Assembly: GCF_030035675.1 (NCBI RefSeq)
Contig: NC_084480.1
Location: 131,514,738-131,578,737 of the forward strand
Reading direction: 5' to 3'
Length of the DNA stretch: 64,000 bases
Source: Rhineura floridana
Lineage: Eukaryota; Chordata; Lepidosauria; Squamata; Rhineuridae
Shown: positions 21,387 through 33,898 of the stretch, piece after piece
Position numbering within the stretch: the first letter of the stretch is position 1
How the letters are laid out: the number at the start of each line of letters is the position of its first letter
Notes under the pieces: model-generated
The model's database searches: none
What the model saw: only the letters and a program-made list of their open reading frames with translations
Told to the model about the DNA's origin: nothing
Program-made: the position numbers and the translations under genes

Positions 21387-24300
21387 CTGGAAGAGAAACA
21401 TACCCACATGAAAACTGCACATAATAAAGCCATGCAAGTGAAGACTCCCTACTTCTATCCCAGGTTAAGGAGCACATAAAAAAAAAATCAGATTTGGAGA
21501 TTTTTTTAAATCTGTGTCAGGGGTTCAATCCCGCACATAGTTGGATTGCTTAAATCCTTTTGACCTCTGCAGGATTTAAACAAACTAACTGTGCAGAATT
21601 GCAACTGAAGTCTTGTTAAGAGTCAGGATCATGAATTCAATGTAAAAGACAGGCATGAATGCTTTCCTCAATGACTGTTTGTCCCTCTGCTTATGGTATT
21701 GTCTAGAATTCTAAGGTTGTCTTTGCATCCTCCACTGCTTGAGTTCTAGCCTGACAGGATGCTGTGAAAAAAAGAGCCTGAATCTAAAATGAATAATAAT
21801 GTGGAACAGGATGAACAGGCACCAATACTATTCTTATTGCATCACAAATATTGCCAGGATGTAAACCTACATAATCATCGTGCAATTTCCAAACTTGCAA
21901 GATGTACATTAGTTTTTGTTTGCCAGACATGTAAGAGAGGCTTTGGGAACCATAGATTCCGAAGTACCAAAACCAAAAGCCGCTATGAAACTTGAATCAC
22001 AGCCGAACCAAGCTTACTGTGACTGGGAAAACTCACCTGCAGAGCAGCCTTTTGTTGTGCAGCTATGTGCTGCTGCTCAGCATGATCACGAAAATCCTTG
22101 TTAAGGGAGGATCTAGCTAGAGAGATACTGCAAGCAAAGGGGGAAAAAAAGAGATCATACAAATGCAGTGAAAGAAACAACTAGCACAGAACCGAGGTGG
22201 AGATTTTGGCATGGCTAGGGTGGGTATTTCAATGTCAAGAAGTTCCATGGTCTCCTGCTTGAAATTTTGGGGGATTGGATATGCAAAATGGTGTGCACAC
22301 ACCAGGTGGACAATTCTATACGGGAACACTCACTCCAGTGATGGCAAGTTAAGTTAAACAGAAAGGAAGCCCATGCCCCAGTGTAAGCCAGAATGGAAGT
22401 CAACGGGAAGACTTGCAGTAGGACGATACTAGGGGCTCCCAGCAAGTTTTGCTCTCTCACCAGTGCCACCCAATAACTTGCCTGAGTGATACCTGAATAA
22501 AACAGCATTACTAACCAGGGGTCCATAGTCTTCAGGATGGGGAGTTCATATGTTTGGAAGAGTGGCTGCAGAACTCTGTATGCAGGAAAGAGTTTCCCAT
22601 TGAGATTGAGGCCAGACAAGGTCTCTTTGTAGCCAACAAGACACAGGACACAAAAACGCTACTACTCCACCATGGGCACTAAATCAAGTCCTAGGCTCAA
22701 CACTTGGAAGAGGAAAATAAATGATATAATGAGAGTCGTATTTAGTTTTTGTTTTTCAATTCAGGGCCCACTTAAAAATCTCAGTGGCTTACTGCAAATC
22801 TCAGGTCTATAAAAACTGAGAAGGGCCAATACCCTGGTTTGGAGGTGGTGGTAGGAAAACAAAAAATCCTGCAGACTGTGAGATTTTGCCACTTTATTTG
22901 GAAGGGGGGGGAAGGAGTTTTTGTTTTGGTTGTGGGCGCTAGATAGGATCCAAATCCAACTGAATGTAGTAACTTGATACTCCTAAAAAAGCAATTACAT
23001 CATCCACATTGCTACTCTTTTCCCGTGTACTTTGAAAACTGGATGCATAATACATAATAAAAGCATTCCAAAACACAAATGCTGCTGTGAACTATTTGAT
23101 GATGAAGATATGACAGAGGGGAGGGACAGGGGAAGGCACTGTCTGTGCCTAGTTCTCAGATAGATGTGTTATTTTGGTGCTTAATTAGGGTGGTGTAGTG
23201 GTTAAGGTGTTGGACTATGACCTGGGAGACCAGGGTTTGAATCCCCACCCAGCCATGAAGCTGACTGGGTGACCTTGGGCCAGTCACTGCCTCAGCCTCA
23301 GAGGAAGGCAATGATGAAATCACCTCTGAATACCGTTTACCATGAAAACCCTATTCATAGGGTCGCCCATAAGTCGGAATCGACTTGAAGGCAGGCCATT
23401 TCATTTTTTAGGGTGCTGAAGATTCAAAAAACAAATCATCACATGCATTTTTCTCAACTGTGTTTGCACATAGACATAAGAAGGAATAATAACACAAAAG
23501 ATAACACTGATTTTTTTTCTTTCAAGTATGTAAATGCATATCCCCGCCTGCTTTCCCTTAAAAAGATTCTGAAAATTTTTTACAAGATGGGAAAGGGCTG
23601 TAAGCTCAGTGGTGGAACATCTGCTTTGCATGCAGAAGGTCCCAGGTTTCATGCCCAGCATCTCCAGGTAGGGCTGGGAAAAATTTCCTGCCTGAAACCC
23701 TGGAGAGCCACTGCCACTCAGGTAGAGACAATGCTGAGCTAGATGGACCCATAGTCTGACTCGGTATATGGCAGCTTCCTCGGTTCTGCAATTTCATCCT
23801 TTCTAATTCTAAAATTAGAGCCTTTTTGCAGCAAGGACTCCTGCGGCACACAACTCTTTATTGTTTGGCTTTAAAGCACTAACATGGTTACCCCTTTGGA
23901 ATCTGTGCCTCTGGAAGGAACCAAATTTAGCAACACAGAGGGAGAATTTGTGGCTTTTATGGGTTCTGGGAACCTACTGATGTTCTTCTACTGGAATTCA
24001 GTATGTGTTCTAACCATCTCATCTTCTACTGTTGGCAGCCTTCAGTGTTTGGATTTTAGTCATTTATTCATTCCTTTAAATGACATCTATCCCAATTTTC
24101 TACATCAAAATGTACTTATAATCTACTGCCTTGTGTTGTAACGGTTGTTACCAATCTGTTGATAGTTTTAATTTCCATTTTATTATATTTGTATTGTGTT
24201 TTAAGATTGTTGTTAGCCACCCTGGGGCCCAGTAGGAGGAAGGGTGAGGAAGAATAATAATCAATCAATCAGTCCTTGCCTTATTGCATTGTAGTTATTA

Positions 24301-27300
24301 AGACTGATGTATTTTTGTGTGTAAGCCACCACTGAGAGACAGCTTTGGCTGAGGAATGGATTAAAAATATAATATCTTTTCAAAAAGCTAACTATTCAGG
24401 AGTTGCCAATGTGGTGCCTGTGGGCGAGGCCTTCCCTGGAGTGGATAGAGTTCCCTTTGCCTGAGGAAATTAGGATTGAATGAAGCATTCTATTGTAGGC
24501 AATAGAAAATGTTATGAGCACCACACACATACACCAGAACAGTTTATCTGGATTGCAAATGTGCCGACAGGCTCACAGAGTCTGAAGTTTTCCCTCTCCA
24601 GAGGGAAAGATCAAAAGAGAGAAGATGCAAATGGAAGGTGTATGCTGGCTGGCTATCCCTCTCAAAGCTGGTTGCTGGAAACAATCAGCATACAACTCTT
24701 GATTGTTGTGAAGTGCGTCCATGAGAGGTACATATGGCTGATATGAGAAAGCAACATGCACCTTCCCTCTTTAATCAGTGAGCATGACTGAAACAAAGAG
24801 ACAGGTCTCTAAACATACTGTACCTGGCTCCAGGGTGATTTGTGGAAGATTGGTTTTGCATCAGTAGCTTCCTCTTTTCCTTGTCTAGCTCAGCCAAGAT
24901 CGCAACCCTGTTCTTATTCTGAAAGCCTGGCAACAGTGAGGGGAATGTAAATGTCAGTGATGCATCCTATTTCTTTGAACCACCCTATAACTTCACCGGT
25001 TTAAAGCCTTTCCAAAGTGGATGATGATGAATATCAATGAAGAACATACTCATCTTCAGAGCCAAAAAGCACCATCCTTGAAGTCTATTTATAACTTTCC
25101 TTTCTTCTCTCCTCATTTATAACATGAAATAGCTTCTGAACAATATCTTCCATGCTAGCCATTTAAGAGAAGTATTTAATCTCAAATTTGGCATCCTAGA
25201 GCAGCCTGCTTCATGTGCAAGCAAATTTCTGCACTAAAGCATAGCTTATTCCATTATAAATGCCCAGTCACAGAGTTCAGCATTGTAACTATCTTATTCT
25301 AAACACAGAAAACACCTGCACCTGGAACAATTTGTACCAAATGTAAACCTTTTGGTTGATTCCAGAAAATTTGCTGAAGATCAGGCTACATATGTCTGTG
25401 TTCTTCTGCCATCCATTGGAACATGATTCCATTTTGGGATTCAGAGTTCATTTAAAATAAAATAAATTCTAGTCCTGGTGGTTGCAGAGATATATGTTTG
25501 AGAGCCAATTGTGGTGTAATGGCTAGAGTTTGGGGCTAGGATCCAGGAGACCAAGGTTCAAATTCCCACTCAGCTATGAAGCCCATTGGGTGACCTTGGG
25601 CCCATCGCTGACTCTCAGCCCAACCTACCTCGCACATGGTTGTTGTGAGCATAAAATGGGAGGGGGAGGAGACCCATATATGCCACCTTGAGCTCCTTGG
25701 AGGAAAGGTGGGATGGGATATAAGTTATTATTATTATTATTAACTTTATTTATACCCCCCTGTTTTCCCAAATGACATAAATAAATAAATGCAATAATTA
25801 ATAATTAACAAAAATAAATAGCATAAGTGGCAGAGGGGCTGGAGGAGCAACAGAAGAATCAGATTAGAGAAGAAAGGTACAAGAACATATTGTTTTCCAG
25901 TTCTCATTTTGGGATTTTTCCTGTGGCTGACTCAACCTTCACACTTGAGGGCTACTTTTTCAAAAACAAGCACAATGCATTAACCACATTTATGAAAGTG
26001 ACAGTCAAGATAGAATAAGGGTTATGCAGCTTTTAGAGAAAATCATATTGATTGTTTACAGCTGAAATGTGTGGTTATGCTATGGCCGTCCAGCTTGTGT
26101 GGACTTCGGCAGCCTTCAGCATGGAAGAGATTTCCTGCAGATCAACACCTATGGAAACATGGGCTACAATGTTCATTCCGTTTAAATAAGCAGCAGCAGC
26201 AACTTCCATTTATACAGCATTCATTCTGGAATGCTTTCACAGATATGCCACTTTGGGGGACTATTTCAGGGGCTACTGCAGAATAAAGGCTATCTGAACT
26301 GTAGACAAAAGGCCAGACAGACTATGCAATTTATGATGAGGCAATTTTTAAAAAACTGTTTCCAAGTCAGCACCTAAGTGAGTCTGTGCATCCTTACTAT
26401 CTAATTTTAAACCAGTGGAATTTTACACATTGTAGTATTAGAAGTAGGACTTAAAAAGAATCAGTAACTGAATTGATAGGGCTTCCTATATAAAACAACA
26501 AGGTTTTAGTTTAAATATTACTCATGAAACAAATAAGCCTGGAAGCTTTATGTGCCGATACTGTTGCACCCAGAATGACCTTCTATAAACTTGATAGCCA
26601 TATGTTGTTATTGTGCTATAAACTATAAGTCTCATTTCACTTGCTCCGTCCTCTGCAAGCAGATTGCTGTTAGTGTGTCATTATACTAAAATCTTACTTG
26701 CTTAGTCCAGTGTTCAATTAAGCAAATGTACAAATATATGAGAATGCTACAGGGATACCTAGTTAGGAAGCTGCATGGAAACACACACACACACACAAAG
26801 ACACATGGCAGATGAACAGAGCAAAGAGCTTTTTGAACTACCAGTGTCTCTTTACCAAGCTATTACTCTAGTTGTGAAATATGCAGACACATTCACATAG
26901 GAAGCTGCATTACAATACAGTCAAACCAATGGTCCCTCCAGCTCAATATTGTCCGTACCATGTATGGGGAATCTTTGGTCCTCCAGGTGTTGCTGCAGCT
27001 CCCGTCAGCCCCAGGAAGGATGGCCAATGGCCAGGGATGATAGGAGTTGGATGTCAACAACATCTGGAGGTCCAAAGGTCCCATATACTGGTTTATACTG
27101 ACTGGTAACAGATCTCCAAGATTTCAGGCCTTGGCTTCTCCTTTGCCCCAGAATCTTGCCTTGGATTGAGGGGAATGTGCAAGAGGCCATGCTTTTCCTC
27201 TTAGCTCAAGCCAACTGGAGCCTGCAGTGATCACTTCAGAGGGAAGGATCGGCACAGCACTTGACCATGCACTGTTACCAAAATGGGCTTGGCTTGGGCT

Positions 27301-30300
27301 TTGGGCTAAGAGGAAGAATGTATGTAATTTCTAGAAAAGCACAGAATTTTCAGAAGGGTTTCCCCCCTCACATTATTTTTCAGAAAGGCCGGATAGGGTG
27401 TCTACTGGTGGTAGAGTTCTTATCCTGCCAAGCTGGAGCACAGGATTTCAGATCTCAATCACCCATTCACAAGACTAGCCAAGCTTAGAAATAGAATTTA
27501 TAGGTATAATGGTGCTCTCTGGATGTTGTTGGACTACAGTGTCCATAATCCTGGACTATTGGGCATGCTGGCAGGGGCTGATGGGAATTGGAATTCAACA
27601 ACAGCTGGGGAGCACCAGGTTGGGGAAGGCTGGAGTAAATAATTACTGCACCATTTATAATAACCTAATTGCTCCTACTGCAATCACAATCAACCAGCCA
27701 ATTCTCTGATCACATTCTTATAGCAATTTGCATTCTGATGTATTCTCCCACATGTTCAGTAACAATTAAGGAAAATGCATGTCGCTTATTAAATTTCCTT
27801 TGAATTATTAAAGTATGAATATTTTACTTGTCTCTGGTAACTGCGGCCACATATACAGAACAATGTAATACATTCAGTGCTTTGTGGATGTGGTGTCCTT
27901 TGGGAAATTGGCACATAAAGACTAATTAATGTCCTCAAGCAGGAGACTCTACATTAGGATCAATTATTTAAGTGCTAAATAAAATGGTGTCTGAAGTTCT
28001 TTCCTGGCCCTTACCCTCCACAAAGAATAACAAAATTCTAAGATGTACTATGATTTTTAAATTAGGACAGTTTTTAATGAGAAAAATAGTCACCTCTTTA
28101 AGGGACATCACAGAAAAAAGAAATGTTTTCTTTCTACAGACTTCCATGTGGCAAAAGCTACCAACAAATCAATCCAAAAAGTATATATTGGCAATGAGGA
28201 AAAAGTTTATTCTACAAAACTGTTAACTCCACAGCCTTTCCCCCTCCCCCCAAAAGTAATTCTGAAATCTCATACAATACACTGATGAGTGCAAGAAAAA
28301 GTTTCCTAAAACGCCGAGTGCAGGGCTGGCAATGTCCCTTGTGCTGCGATTCCCAAGCGTCTGACAACCTGGGAACCCCATGTAAGATCTTTTGATAGAT
28401 GGGACAAAACAGTGCACCTGCCAATCATGTGATGACATATTATGTAATTGCCAGGTGGGTTGTCCCAGCCACCTGTCAAAGTTGGCTCCTGGAGCCAAAA
28501 AGATTCCCCACCCCTGCAATACAGCCTCCAAACTGTTGGGATTTTCTGATCACCTCCCTATCAGTTTCCCTAATTTTTCAACAAATTGGCCCAAGAAGAT
28601 CCACTGCCTTAAGACAAGATGGCTGATTTCTAACACTTATTTATTTATTATTTAATTTATTATTTGATTTATATCCCGCCCTTCCTCCCAGCAGGAGCCC
28701 AGGGTGGTAAACAAAAGCACTAAAAACACTTTAAAACATCATACAAACAGACCTTAAAATACATTAAAACAAAGCAACTTTTAAAAGATTTTTTTTAAAG
28801 CTTTGAAGACATCTTCAAAAAAAAAGGTTAAAAACCATATTGTTTTAAAAAATATTTAAAAATATATTAAAAGCAATTCCAACACAGATGCAGACTGGGA
28901 TAGGTCTCAACTTAAAAGACTTGTTGAAAGAAGAAAGTCTTCAATAGGCACCAAAAAGATAACAGAGATGGCGCCTGTGTAATATTTAAGGGTAGGGAGT
29001 TCCACAGGGCAGGCGCTGCCACACTAAAGGTCCGTTTCCTACGTTGTGCAGAACGGACCTCCTGTTAAGATGGTATCTGCAGGAGGCCCTCACCTGCAGA
29101 GCACAGTGATCGACTGGGTATATAAGAAATAAGACGGTCTTTTAGGTATCTTGGTCCCAAGCTGTATAGGGCTTTGTACACCAAAACTAGAACCTTGAAC
29201 ACTTCAGAATACAGCCGTGATATTTCATGCTCGAATACTCTCCCACACAAAAGAACTCTCCCCTGTGGAAGAAACCATCCTGTTTGGGACAACTAGTATG
29301 ATGGGAAAACACTCAGTTAGAACCCTCTCCCACAGAGAGTGCAGTTTTGATGTGGGGGAGCATTCAAGCTGCACTCCAAAGCCCACAAGTGCCCTAGGAC
29401 AGTGAGCCTTCTGGGCCCATTGGCTGAAAAGTTAGCAAAACATGAAAATGGAACAGAATCAAAACACCCTTGATACAATTCATTATTATTATTATGTTTT
29501 ATTTCTAGGCTGCCTTTTGGCCAAAAAGGCCCCCAAGGCAGCTTACACACAAATAAAAAACACAAATACAAAATACAAATAAAAACAATACAATTTACAA
29601 AAATCAAACTAACAAAATTATAGCATTTCTAAAAAGCAATTCATAGTTACGATTAGTCAGAAGCCAAGAACAGGAGTTAGCCTCCTGCTACATATTAGCT
29701 GAAGCATAATATGTAGAAAAAATGCCATAATTGGTTGCTGGTGAATAAAAGAAAAGCAGCAAAAATAATGAATTTATCACCTACAAATACATTTCAAGAA
29801 GCTCCATTTCAAACTCTAAATGTATTAAAGCAATGAGGAAAGCAATTACTCAACCCTGGCATCCTGACAAATGTTTAAGACTAGCAAAATGTCAATAGTT
29901 ATGACAGATGAAGCCTTTCTATTACAGAAAGAACCCTGTGGGCTCTTGTACACAGAAGCCCTCTTGAGGTGTTCTCCACATGTAGACTCGATGCACAGAG
30001 AATGGGACCCTGCTGGTCCCACCTCTGACATCTTGCACGGCACTGGCTTCACTCTCTGGACAGACATGCAGGGGGGCAGATATTTGAATAAGGAAAGCCT
30101 ATGTGTGAGCAGCGCCCAGGAGTTCCTACTGCATGGAAACCCAGACTTTTCTTAGGCAGATGTCCAGGGGGTAGAGTCAGTGCCATGTAGGGTAGCAGCA
30201 GCAACCGCACCTCACTGCCACCTTCTCCACATATAGGTCCTATAGCATTTCTGTATCTCATAGAACTCCAGAGGGAAGGCAAATGAGTCAGACCATAGCT

Positions 30301-31532
30301 GCACAACCTTACCTTTTCGCTGGCATAACCCATCCTGGATGCTGTCACTTAATCACACTCATGCACAATATAGCTGTGGGGGATGGGTTGTTTAGCAGGA
30401 AGTATAAAAAGATTACTATATATTCTACAATTCAATAAAAAGTTTAAAAATTCAGTGGGTCTTTACTGTAAAAGGTCACATCTACAGCGCACATTTACAG
30501 CGCATGACTTACCCCAAAGATCCTGGGAATTGTAGTTTATTAAGGGTGTCAAGAATTGTAGCTCTATGAGGGGTAAACTATAGTTTCCAGGATTCTTTGG
30601 GGGAAAACTATGTGCTTTAAAGTATGGTGTGGCTGTGATCATAGTCTCCTCAATAAAGGACTCACTTCATCTAGATATTCATTTACATGCCTACCTCCTA
30701 AAAACACTTTGAAGGGCGAAAGGTGGTTTAATTCAACCCTTAAACTGATTTTATTGCACTATGTAAACCATCAACATTTTTATTATTTTATACAGAGTGG
30801 TCCAAGTATCAATAGGTGGTGCTACATAAATAAGTATCATTAGAATTCAAGTTTGTTTCATGATTCCATGAGAAGGGCACCACACCTGTAAGAGGTGCCA
30901 AATTCATGGATGTTGAAAAGATCCTGGAGACCATATTTATGAATCCAGAACATCAGTTACAAAAAACGGTGCTGAAAATCGTTGCTCTTTATCTATCTCT
31001 AGTCATGTACAACCAGTTGCATGGAGCAACTAATAGGCCCGGTACGGAAATGCAAAACCCCACCCAAATGAGAAGAGGTACCCTGTGAGTTCAGTGTGGA
31101 CCAAACAAAATGTCTCTGTGGGATACAAGGATGGATCTGGACTCAGACACCCCTTCCTGGATCAGGATGACCACATCTTCCCCGACCTTCAGTGACAGTT
31201 AGTTTAGACCAGCTTGTAAGAAGGTTACATATGAGGTTAGAGATAGTAGGCCTCAATGCCAAATGCCGCCAAATGCCGCCAAAAGGTTTAGGGAGAAGTC
31301 ACTAAGGTTTTCCCACAGCAAAAAATCTCAAATTAAAATAAAATCATGTAATATCACATAACAGATGTTTCATTTGTTTTTATTACCCATAAGTGGAAAG
31401 CAAAGATTAGTTTTTGTAAGCATTTTGACTTTAAGAAGGAACCAAAAGAGAATCTGTAGTACTAGCTACACAGACAGGAGCAAAACATGATCAAATATAA
31501 TATTTACCTTGTCCAGGAGGATTTGAAGCCAT
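21291..31532 (-). CDS. INIP: INIP: SOSS complex subunit C, complete coding region in four exons
   Basis: Joining 31532..31508, 24926..24824, 22127..22037 and 21386..21291 gives 104 codons plus TGA, the same length as the human protein as I remember it. The product starts MASNPPGQGFQNKNRV, has the basic helical stretch ELDKEKRKLL, then LNKDFRDHAEQQHIAAQQ, and ends LILPVLPRLELE. I recognise these as SOSS-C, a small nuclear protein that joins INTS3 and the single-stranded-DNA-binding proteins NABP1/NABP2 in a complex acting in double-strand-break repair and ATM signalling (family knowledge). All introns are GT-AG and the phases agree (1, 2, 0). No stop or frameshift interrupts it. Introns of 6.6, 2.7 and 0.65 kb are filled with repeats. 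The start is the only ATG giving the conserved N-terminus. Confidence 0.96.
22037..22127 (-). CDS. INIP: INIP coding exon 3
   Basis: The exon is 91 bases, acceptor TTGCTTGCAG and donor GTGAGT. It encodes SISLARSSLNKDFRDHAEQQ followed by HIAAQQKAALQ, a near-invariant part of SOSS-C. The first base completes a serine codon split with the previous exon. Confidence 0.96.
23193..23407 (+). repeat. Sauria-type SINE with 8-bp target duplication
   Basis: GTGTAGTGGTTAAGG head, GGGTTTGAATCCCCACC B-box, GGGTCGCCCATAAGTCGG tail. TTAGGGTG occurs at 23185..23192 and 23408..23415. Confidence 0.93.
23595..23780 (+). repeat. tRNA-Ala-derived SINE
   Basis: AGCTCAGTGGTGGAACATC, TTTGCATGCAGAAGG and GGTTTCATGCCCAGC form the tRNA-Ala-like head; GACTCGGTATATGGCAGC is the tail. 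Confidence 0.88.
24135..24275 (+). repeat. L2-like LINE tail remnant
   Basis: TTAGCCACCCTGGGGCCCAG and GGAGGAAGGGTGAGGAAG followed by an AATAAT-rich end. Confidence 0.6.
24824..24926 (-). CDS. INIP: INIP coding exon 2
   Basis: The exon is 103 bases, acceptor TTGCCAG and donor GTACAG. It encodes GFQNKNRVAILAELDKEKRK and then a polar stretch ending NQSSTNHPGA. A second AG eight bases into the exon (before AATAAG) could be mistaken for the acceptor, but only the upstream one restores the G-F-Q residues of the family. Confidence 0.95.
25500..25740 (+). repeat. tRNA-derived SINE with L2-type tail
   Basis: The head resembles the Sauria SINE (GAGCCAATTGTGGTGTAATG, AAGGTTCAAATTCCC), but the tail is GGAGGAAAGGTGGGATGGGA then (ATT)n, the same type as the L2 tails here. 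It was probably mobilised by L2 rather than BovB. Confidence 0.75.
26880..27180 (-). repeat. tRNA-Ala-derived SINE split by a miniature hAT-like element
   Basis: Tail sequence (CCAATGGTCCCTCCAGCTCA) ends at 26958 and continues at 27091 (ACTGACTGGTAACAGATC). The inserted element occupies 26959..27090. Confidence 0.7.
26959..27090. mobile_element. Miniature palindromic hAT-like element
   Basis: The arms CATGTATGGGGAATCTTTGG and (inverse of the right end) CAGTATATGGGACCTTTGG pair, and the element is roughly palindromic throughout. GTCCGTAC / GTTTATAC flanks come from the interrupted SINE. Confidence 0.65.
27503..27636. mobile_element. Miniature palindromic element, same superfamily of repeats
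   Basis: GGTGCTCTCTGGATGTTGTT pairs with AACAACAGCTGGGGAGCACC; the centre is GGCATGCTGGCAGGGGCTGA. Ends are not precise. Confidence 0.6.
27637..28634. other. INIP intron 2 sequence with no clear element
   Basis: A degraded piece near 28430-28520 (GTCAAAGTTGGCTCCTGGAG ... CCCCACCCCTGCAATAC) resembles a miniature hAT-like end; nothing else was recognised. Confidence 0.4.
28635..29210 (-). mobile_element. L2-like LINE 3' end
   Basis: On the minus strand it encodes [20 protein letters not shown] and [15 protein letters not shown], and then has the untranslated tail with the GGGCTCCTGCTGGGAGGAAG motif and AT-rich end. It is the same subtype as the 50-55 kb copy and provides the uninterrupted reference for it. 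Confidence 0.85.
29485..29640 (-). repeat. LINE tail remnant
   Basis: On the minus strand GCTGCCTTGGGGGCCTTTTT and GGCCAAAAGGCAGCC precede an (AAT)n end; it is LINE-tail-like but not assigned. Confidence 0.5.
30478..30640. repeat. Palindromic miniature element (TTTAAAGCACATG family), copy 3
   Basis: CCCAAAGATCCTGGGAATTG pairs with AGTTTCCAGGATTCTTTGGG. Confidence 0.75.
31508..31532 (-). CDS. INIP: INIP coding exon 1 (start codon to first coding donor)
   Basis: It encodes MASNPPGQ plus the first base of a glycine codon; the ATG is at 31532..31530 and the donor GTAAAT begins at 31507. The exon probably extends 5' to 31553, where an acceptor-like TTGTTTAG occurs, so the start codon lies in the second transcribed exon. 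It is only 25 coding bases and below the size of most ORF scans. Confidence 0.9.
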
Positions 31533-31734
31533 CTTGCTAAGTTCCACCTTAGTCTAAACAAGCAGCTATAATGTGTGATGTGAAAAGCTATAAAAATGAA
31601 CAGAAATTAATGTGTGAAAATATAAGGCATGGAACTCTAAAGCTCAGTAATGTACTAATACATATCAACATATTGTTCCTTCAGTTTGTGGAATGCTTGC
31701 AAAAAATGCAGAGTAGCAGCTATGTTATAGTAAA

Positions 31735-31805
31735 CACAAAGATTCCTGTGGCACCCTAAAGATTAATAGATTTGTTGTGCCATAAGCTTTCACGGAGCAA
31801 AGATC
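31735..31805 (+). repeat. Amniote repeat fragment (CTTAAAGACTAA ... CATAAGCTTTC type)
   Basis: TCCTGTGGCACCCTAAAGAT and GTGCCATAAGCTTTCACGG match a dispersed repeat also seen at 60685-60790 and, weaker, 23825-23890. Family not named. Confidence 0.55.
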
Positions 31806-31829
31806 AGTTCATCACTGTTTTTAAAAGTC

Positions 31830-32345
31830 ATTGGTAACCAGAGCAAAAATGCAGCAGCCAGGTTATTACTGGAGCTGCCAACTGGAAGGGTGTGGCCCTG
31901 TTGTTGAAACAACTACACAGACATCTGGTTGGTTTCCAGGCCCAATACAAAGTATTGGTAAGGACCTTAAGCCCTTTATAGCTTGGGACCAGGATATCTG
32001 AAAGCTCACCTTCTTGTGTATGAATGTGCCTGCTTTTTAAGATCATCATGGGAGATCCTCCTGCGTGAACCAACAACCAACGACCAGTGGTTCACATTTA
32101 GCTGAGCCTAGACTTTGAAACTCCTTCCCATGTAAATAGTTTCTTCTTCAGGAAGATCCTTGGCTTTGGCTGTAACATTATTTCAGATGGTATCTCAGCG
32201 CTACTTTTATTTTGTAGCTTGCTGTTACGTGCTTAATTTATAGGATATTTTTGCTTTTATTTTTACTGATTGCAAGCCACCTTGGGATTCTTTTTGAGGA
32301 AAGATGGGAGAATTTTTCTTTAAGTTAAATAATATAATATAATAT
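31830..32345 (+). mobile_element. L2-like LINE 3' end, very degenerate
   Basis: Recognisable pieces are GCAGCAGCCAGGTTATTAC (N-A-A-A-R-L-L-like), TATAGCTTGGGACCAGGATA (S-L-G-P-G-Y) and a tail GCAAGCCACCTTGGGATTC followed by AT-rich repeats. Confidence 0.65.
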
Positions 32346-32904
32346 TGTTGAGCATGGGGGGGGGGTTGGAATGGATGATTTCTATGGGTCACCTTTCCAG
32401 CCCGATTTGGAATCCTGTACCTTGGAATGAGGAACTGACTCTGCTGGCCCATGAGTCCTTTGTTTTGATAATAAGAGTGGCCAGGTAGTTAATGGGCCTA
32501 TTTAGTTGCCCCGGCAACTGGTGAAATGGGCCAGGAAGATCCTTTTGTTATTGAAACTCTTCAGGAGAGCATCCCCACCCCCAGCCGAGGAGAGTTTTGT
32601 GCTGGTAGTTGTGGAGTGTGTTCTAGAGAATGGCTGGGGGCTGCAGGCACGCAGAGAGGTTATCCCTCTGCATCATGGCTATAGGATGCCCCTGCACCCA
32701 GATGGGGAAGTGGGATATTGGACTGCTGATGCATTGAACCCCTCCATTCTGAAGCTCAGGTTGGAATGTGTGTAAATAAATAAACCATATTTCATAAAGA
32801 TACCGCAGTCTCCGCTGACCGTCTTCCCAAAGGAAACCAAACCCTGGATGGGTACAGGGACCCCCGAATTCTCACCGCTCGGAGATTGGGGGAGGCGCGC
32901 AACA
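32346..32904 (+). repeat. Candidate solo LTR (fossil) in an AT-rich LINE tail
   Basis: It is bounded by TGTTG and CAACA, with AATAAA motifs near 32776 and a GC-richer 3' part. Both flanks are the same AT-rich (TAATA)n sequence of an L2-like tail, so the duplication cannot be scored. The first 80 bases resemble a CR1-type tail, leaving the 5' edge uncertain. Confidence 0.45.
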
Positions 32905-32962
32905 ATATATTATAATATAATTTAATATAATTTAATATAATATAATATATAAAAGGGCTAAT

Positions 32963-33188
32963 GAGAGCCAGTGTGGTGTAGTGGTTAAGGTGGCAGACTA
33001 CGACCTGGGAGACCAGGGTTCAAATCCCCACACAACCATGAAGCTCACTGGGCAACCTTGGGCCAGTCACAGCCTCTCAGCCTCAGAGGGAGGCAATGGT
33101 AAACCCCCTCTGAATACCACTTACCATGAAAACCCTAATCATAGGGTCGTCATAAGTTGGGATCAACTTGAAGGCAGTCCATTTCAAT
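32963..33188 (+). repeat. Sauria-type SINE, full length, with 8-bp target duplication
   Basis: GAGAGCCAGTGTGGTGTAGT head to GAAGGCAGTCCATTTC tail; GGGCTAAT at 32955..32962 and 33189..33196. Confidence 0.94.
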
Positions 33189-33589
33189 GGGCTAATAGGA
33201 ATGTGGCCTTCCATATATTTAGGCTCAGTAGTGCTGGTCACCCATTTGCTCAGAAGACAGCTGGTTTGTCAACTACAGCTATTGGACTATTTCAGACATC
33301 ACACAAACCCATTTCAAACCATGGATTATGAAGCTAGCTTGTTTCAACAAAAAAGGTTAACCATAGTTTAGGATTTGGACAATGCAAAGTGAAGTTAATC
33401 AAAAAGAAAAGCAAAAGCTTCTAATTTCCTCCTCACAGATTAGCACAAATTTTGATATATCAGGGAGGGAGGAAAAGAAAGAATAGTTTCTCTCAGTTTG
33501 TTCTTAATTTTGTCAGCCTCCATTATCTCTGCTCTTGCAGCAAGATCCAATTAATTCAATGGTTTGTATTCCTAAGTAAGCATACATAA

Positions 33590-33898
33590 AAAGGTAAAGG
33601 TGTCCCCGCACTTGTAGTGCGAGTCATTTCCGACTCTTAGGGTGACATCTTACGACGTTTACTAGGCAGACCATATATATGGGTGGGATTGCCAGTTCCT
33701 TCCCCGGCCTTTCTTTACCCCCCAGCATATGCCGGGTACTCATTTTACCGACCACGGATGGATGGAAGGCTGAGTGGACCTCGACCCCTTTTACTGGAGA
33801 TTCAACTTCCTCCTTCCGTTAGAATCGAACTCCGGCTGTGAGCAGAGCTTCGGCCGCATTACTGCCTCTCCCGCCACTCTGAGCCACAGAGGATCTCA
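33590..33898 (-). repeat. tRNA-derived SINE (second BovB-tailed family) with 9-bp target duplication
   Basis: On the minus strand TGTGGCTCAGAGTGGCGG and GAGTTCGATTCTAAC are A- and B-box-like; the tail GAGTCGGAAATGACTCGCAC resembles the BovB/Sauria tail. CATACATAA occurs at 33581..33589 and 33899..33907. Confidence 0.88.

Noticed and set aside
22215-22619. 134-codon minus-strand frame in an INIP intron
   Set aside because: No family resemblance, no acceptor/donor pair fitting the INIP phases, and hydrophobic residues follow no domain pattern.
23595-23670. tRNA-Ala-like sequence
   Set aside because: It lacks an intact acceptor stem and is followed by the SINE body, and the same head recurs at several other loci.
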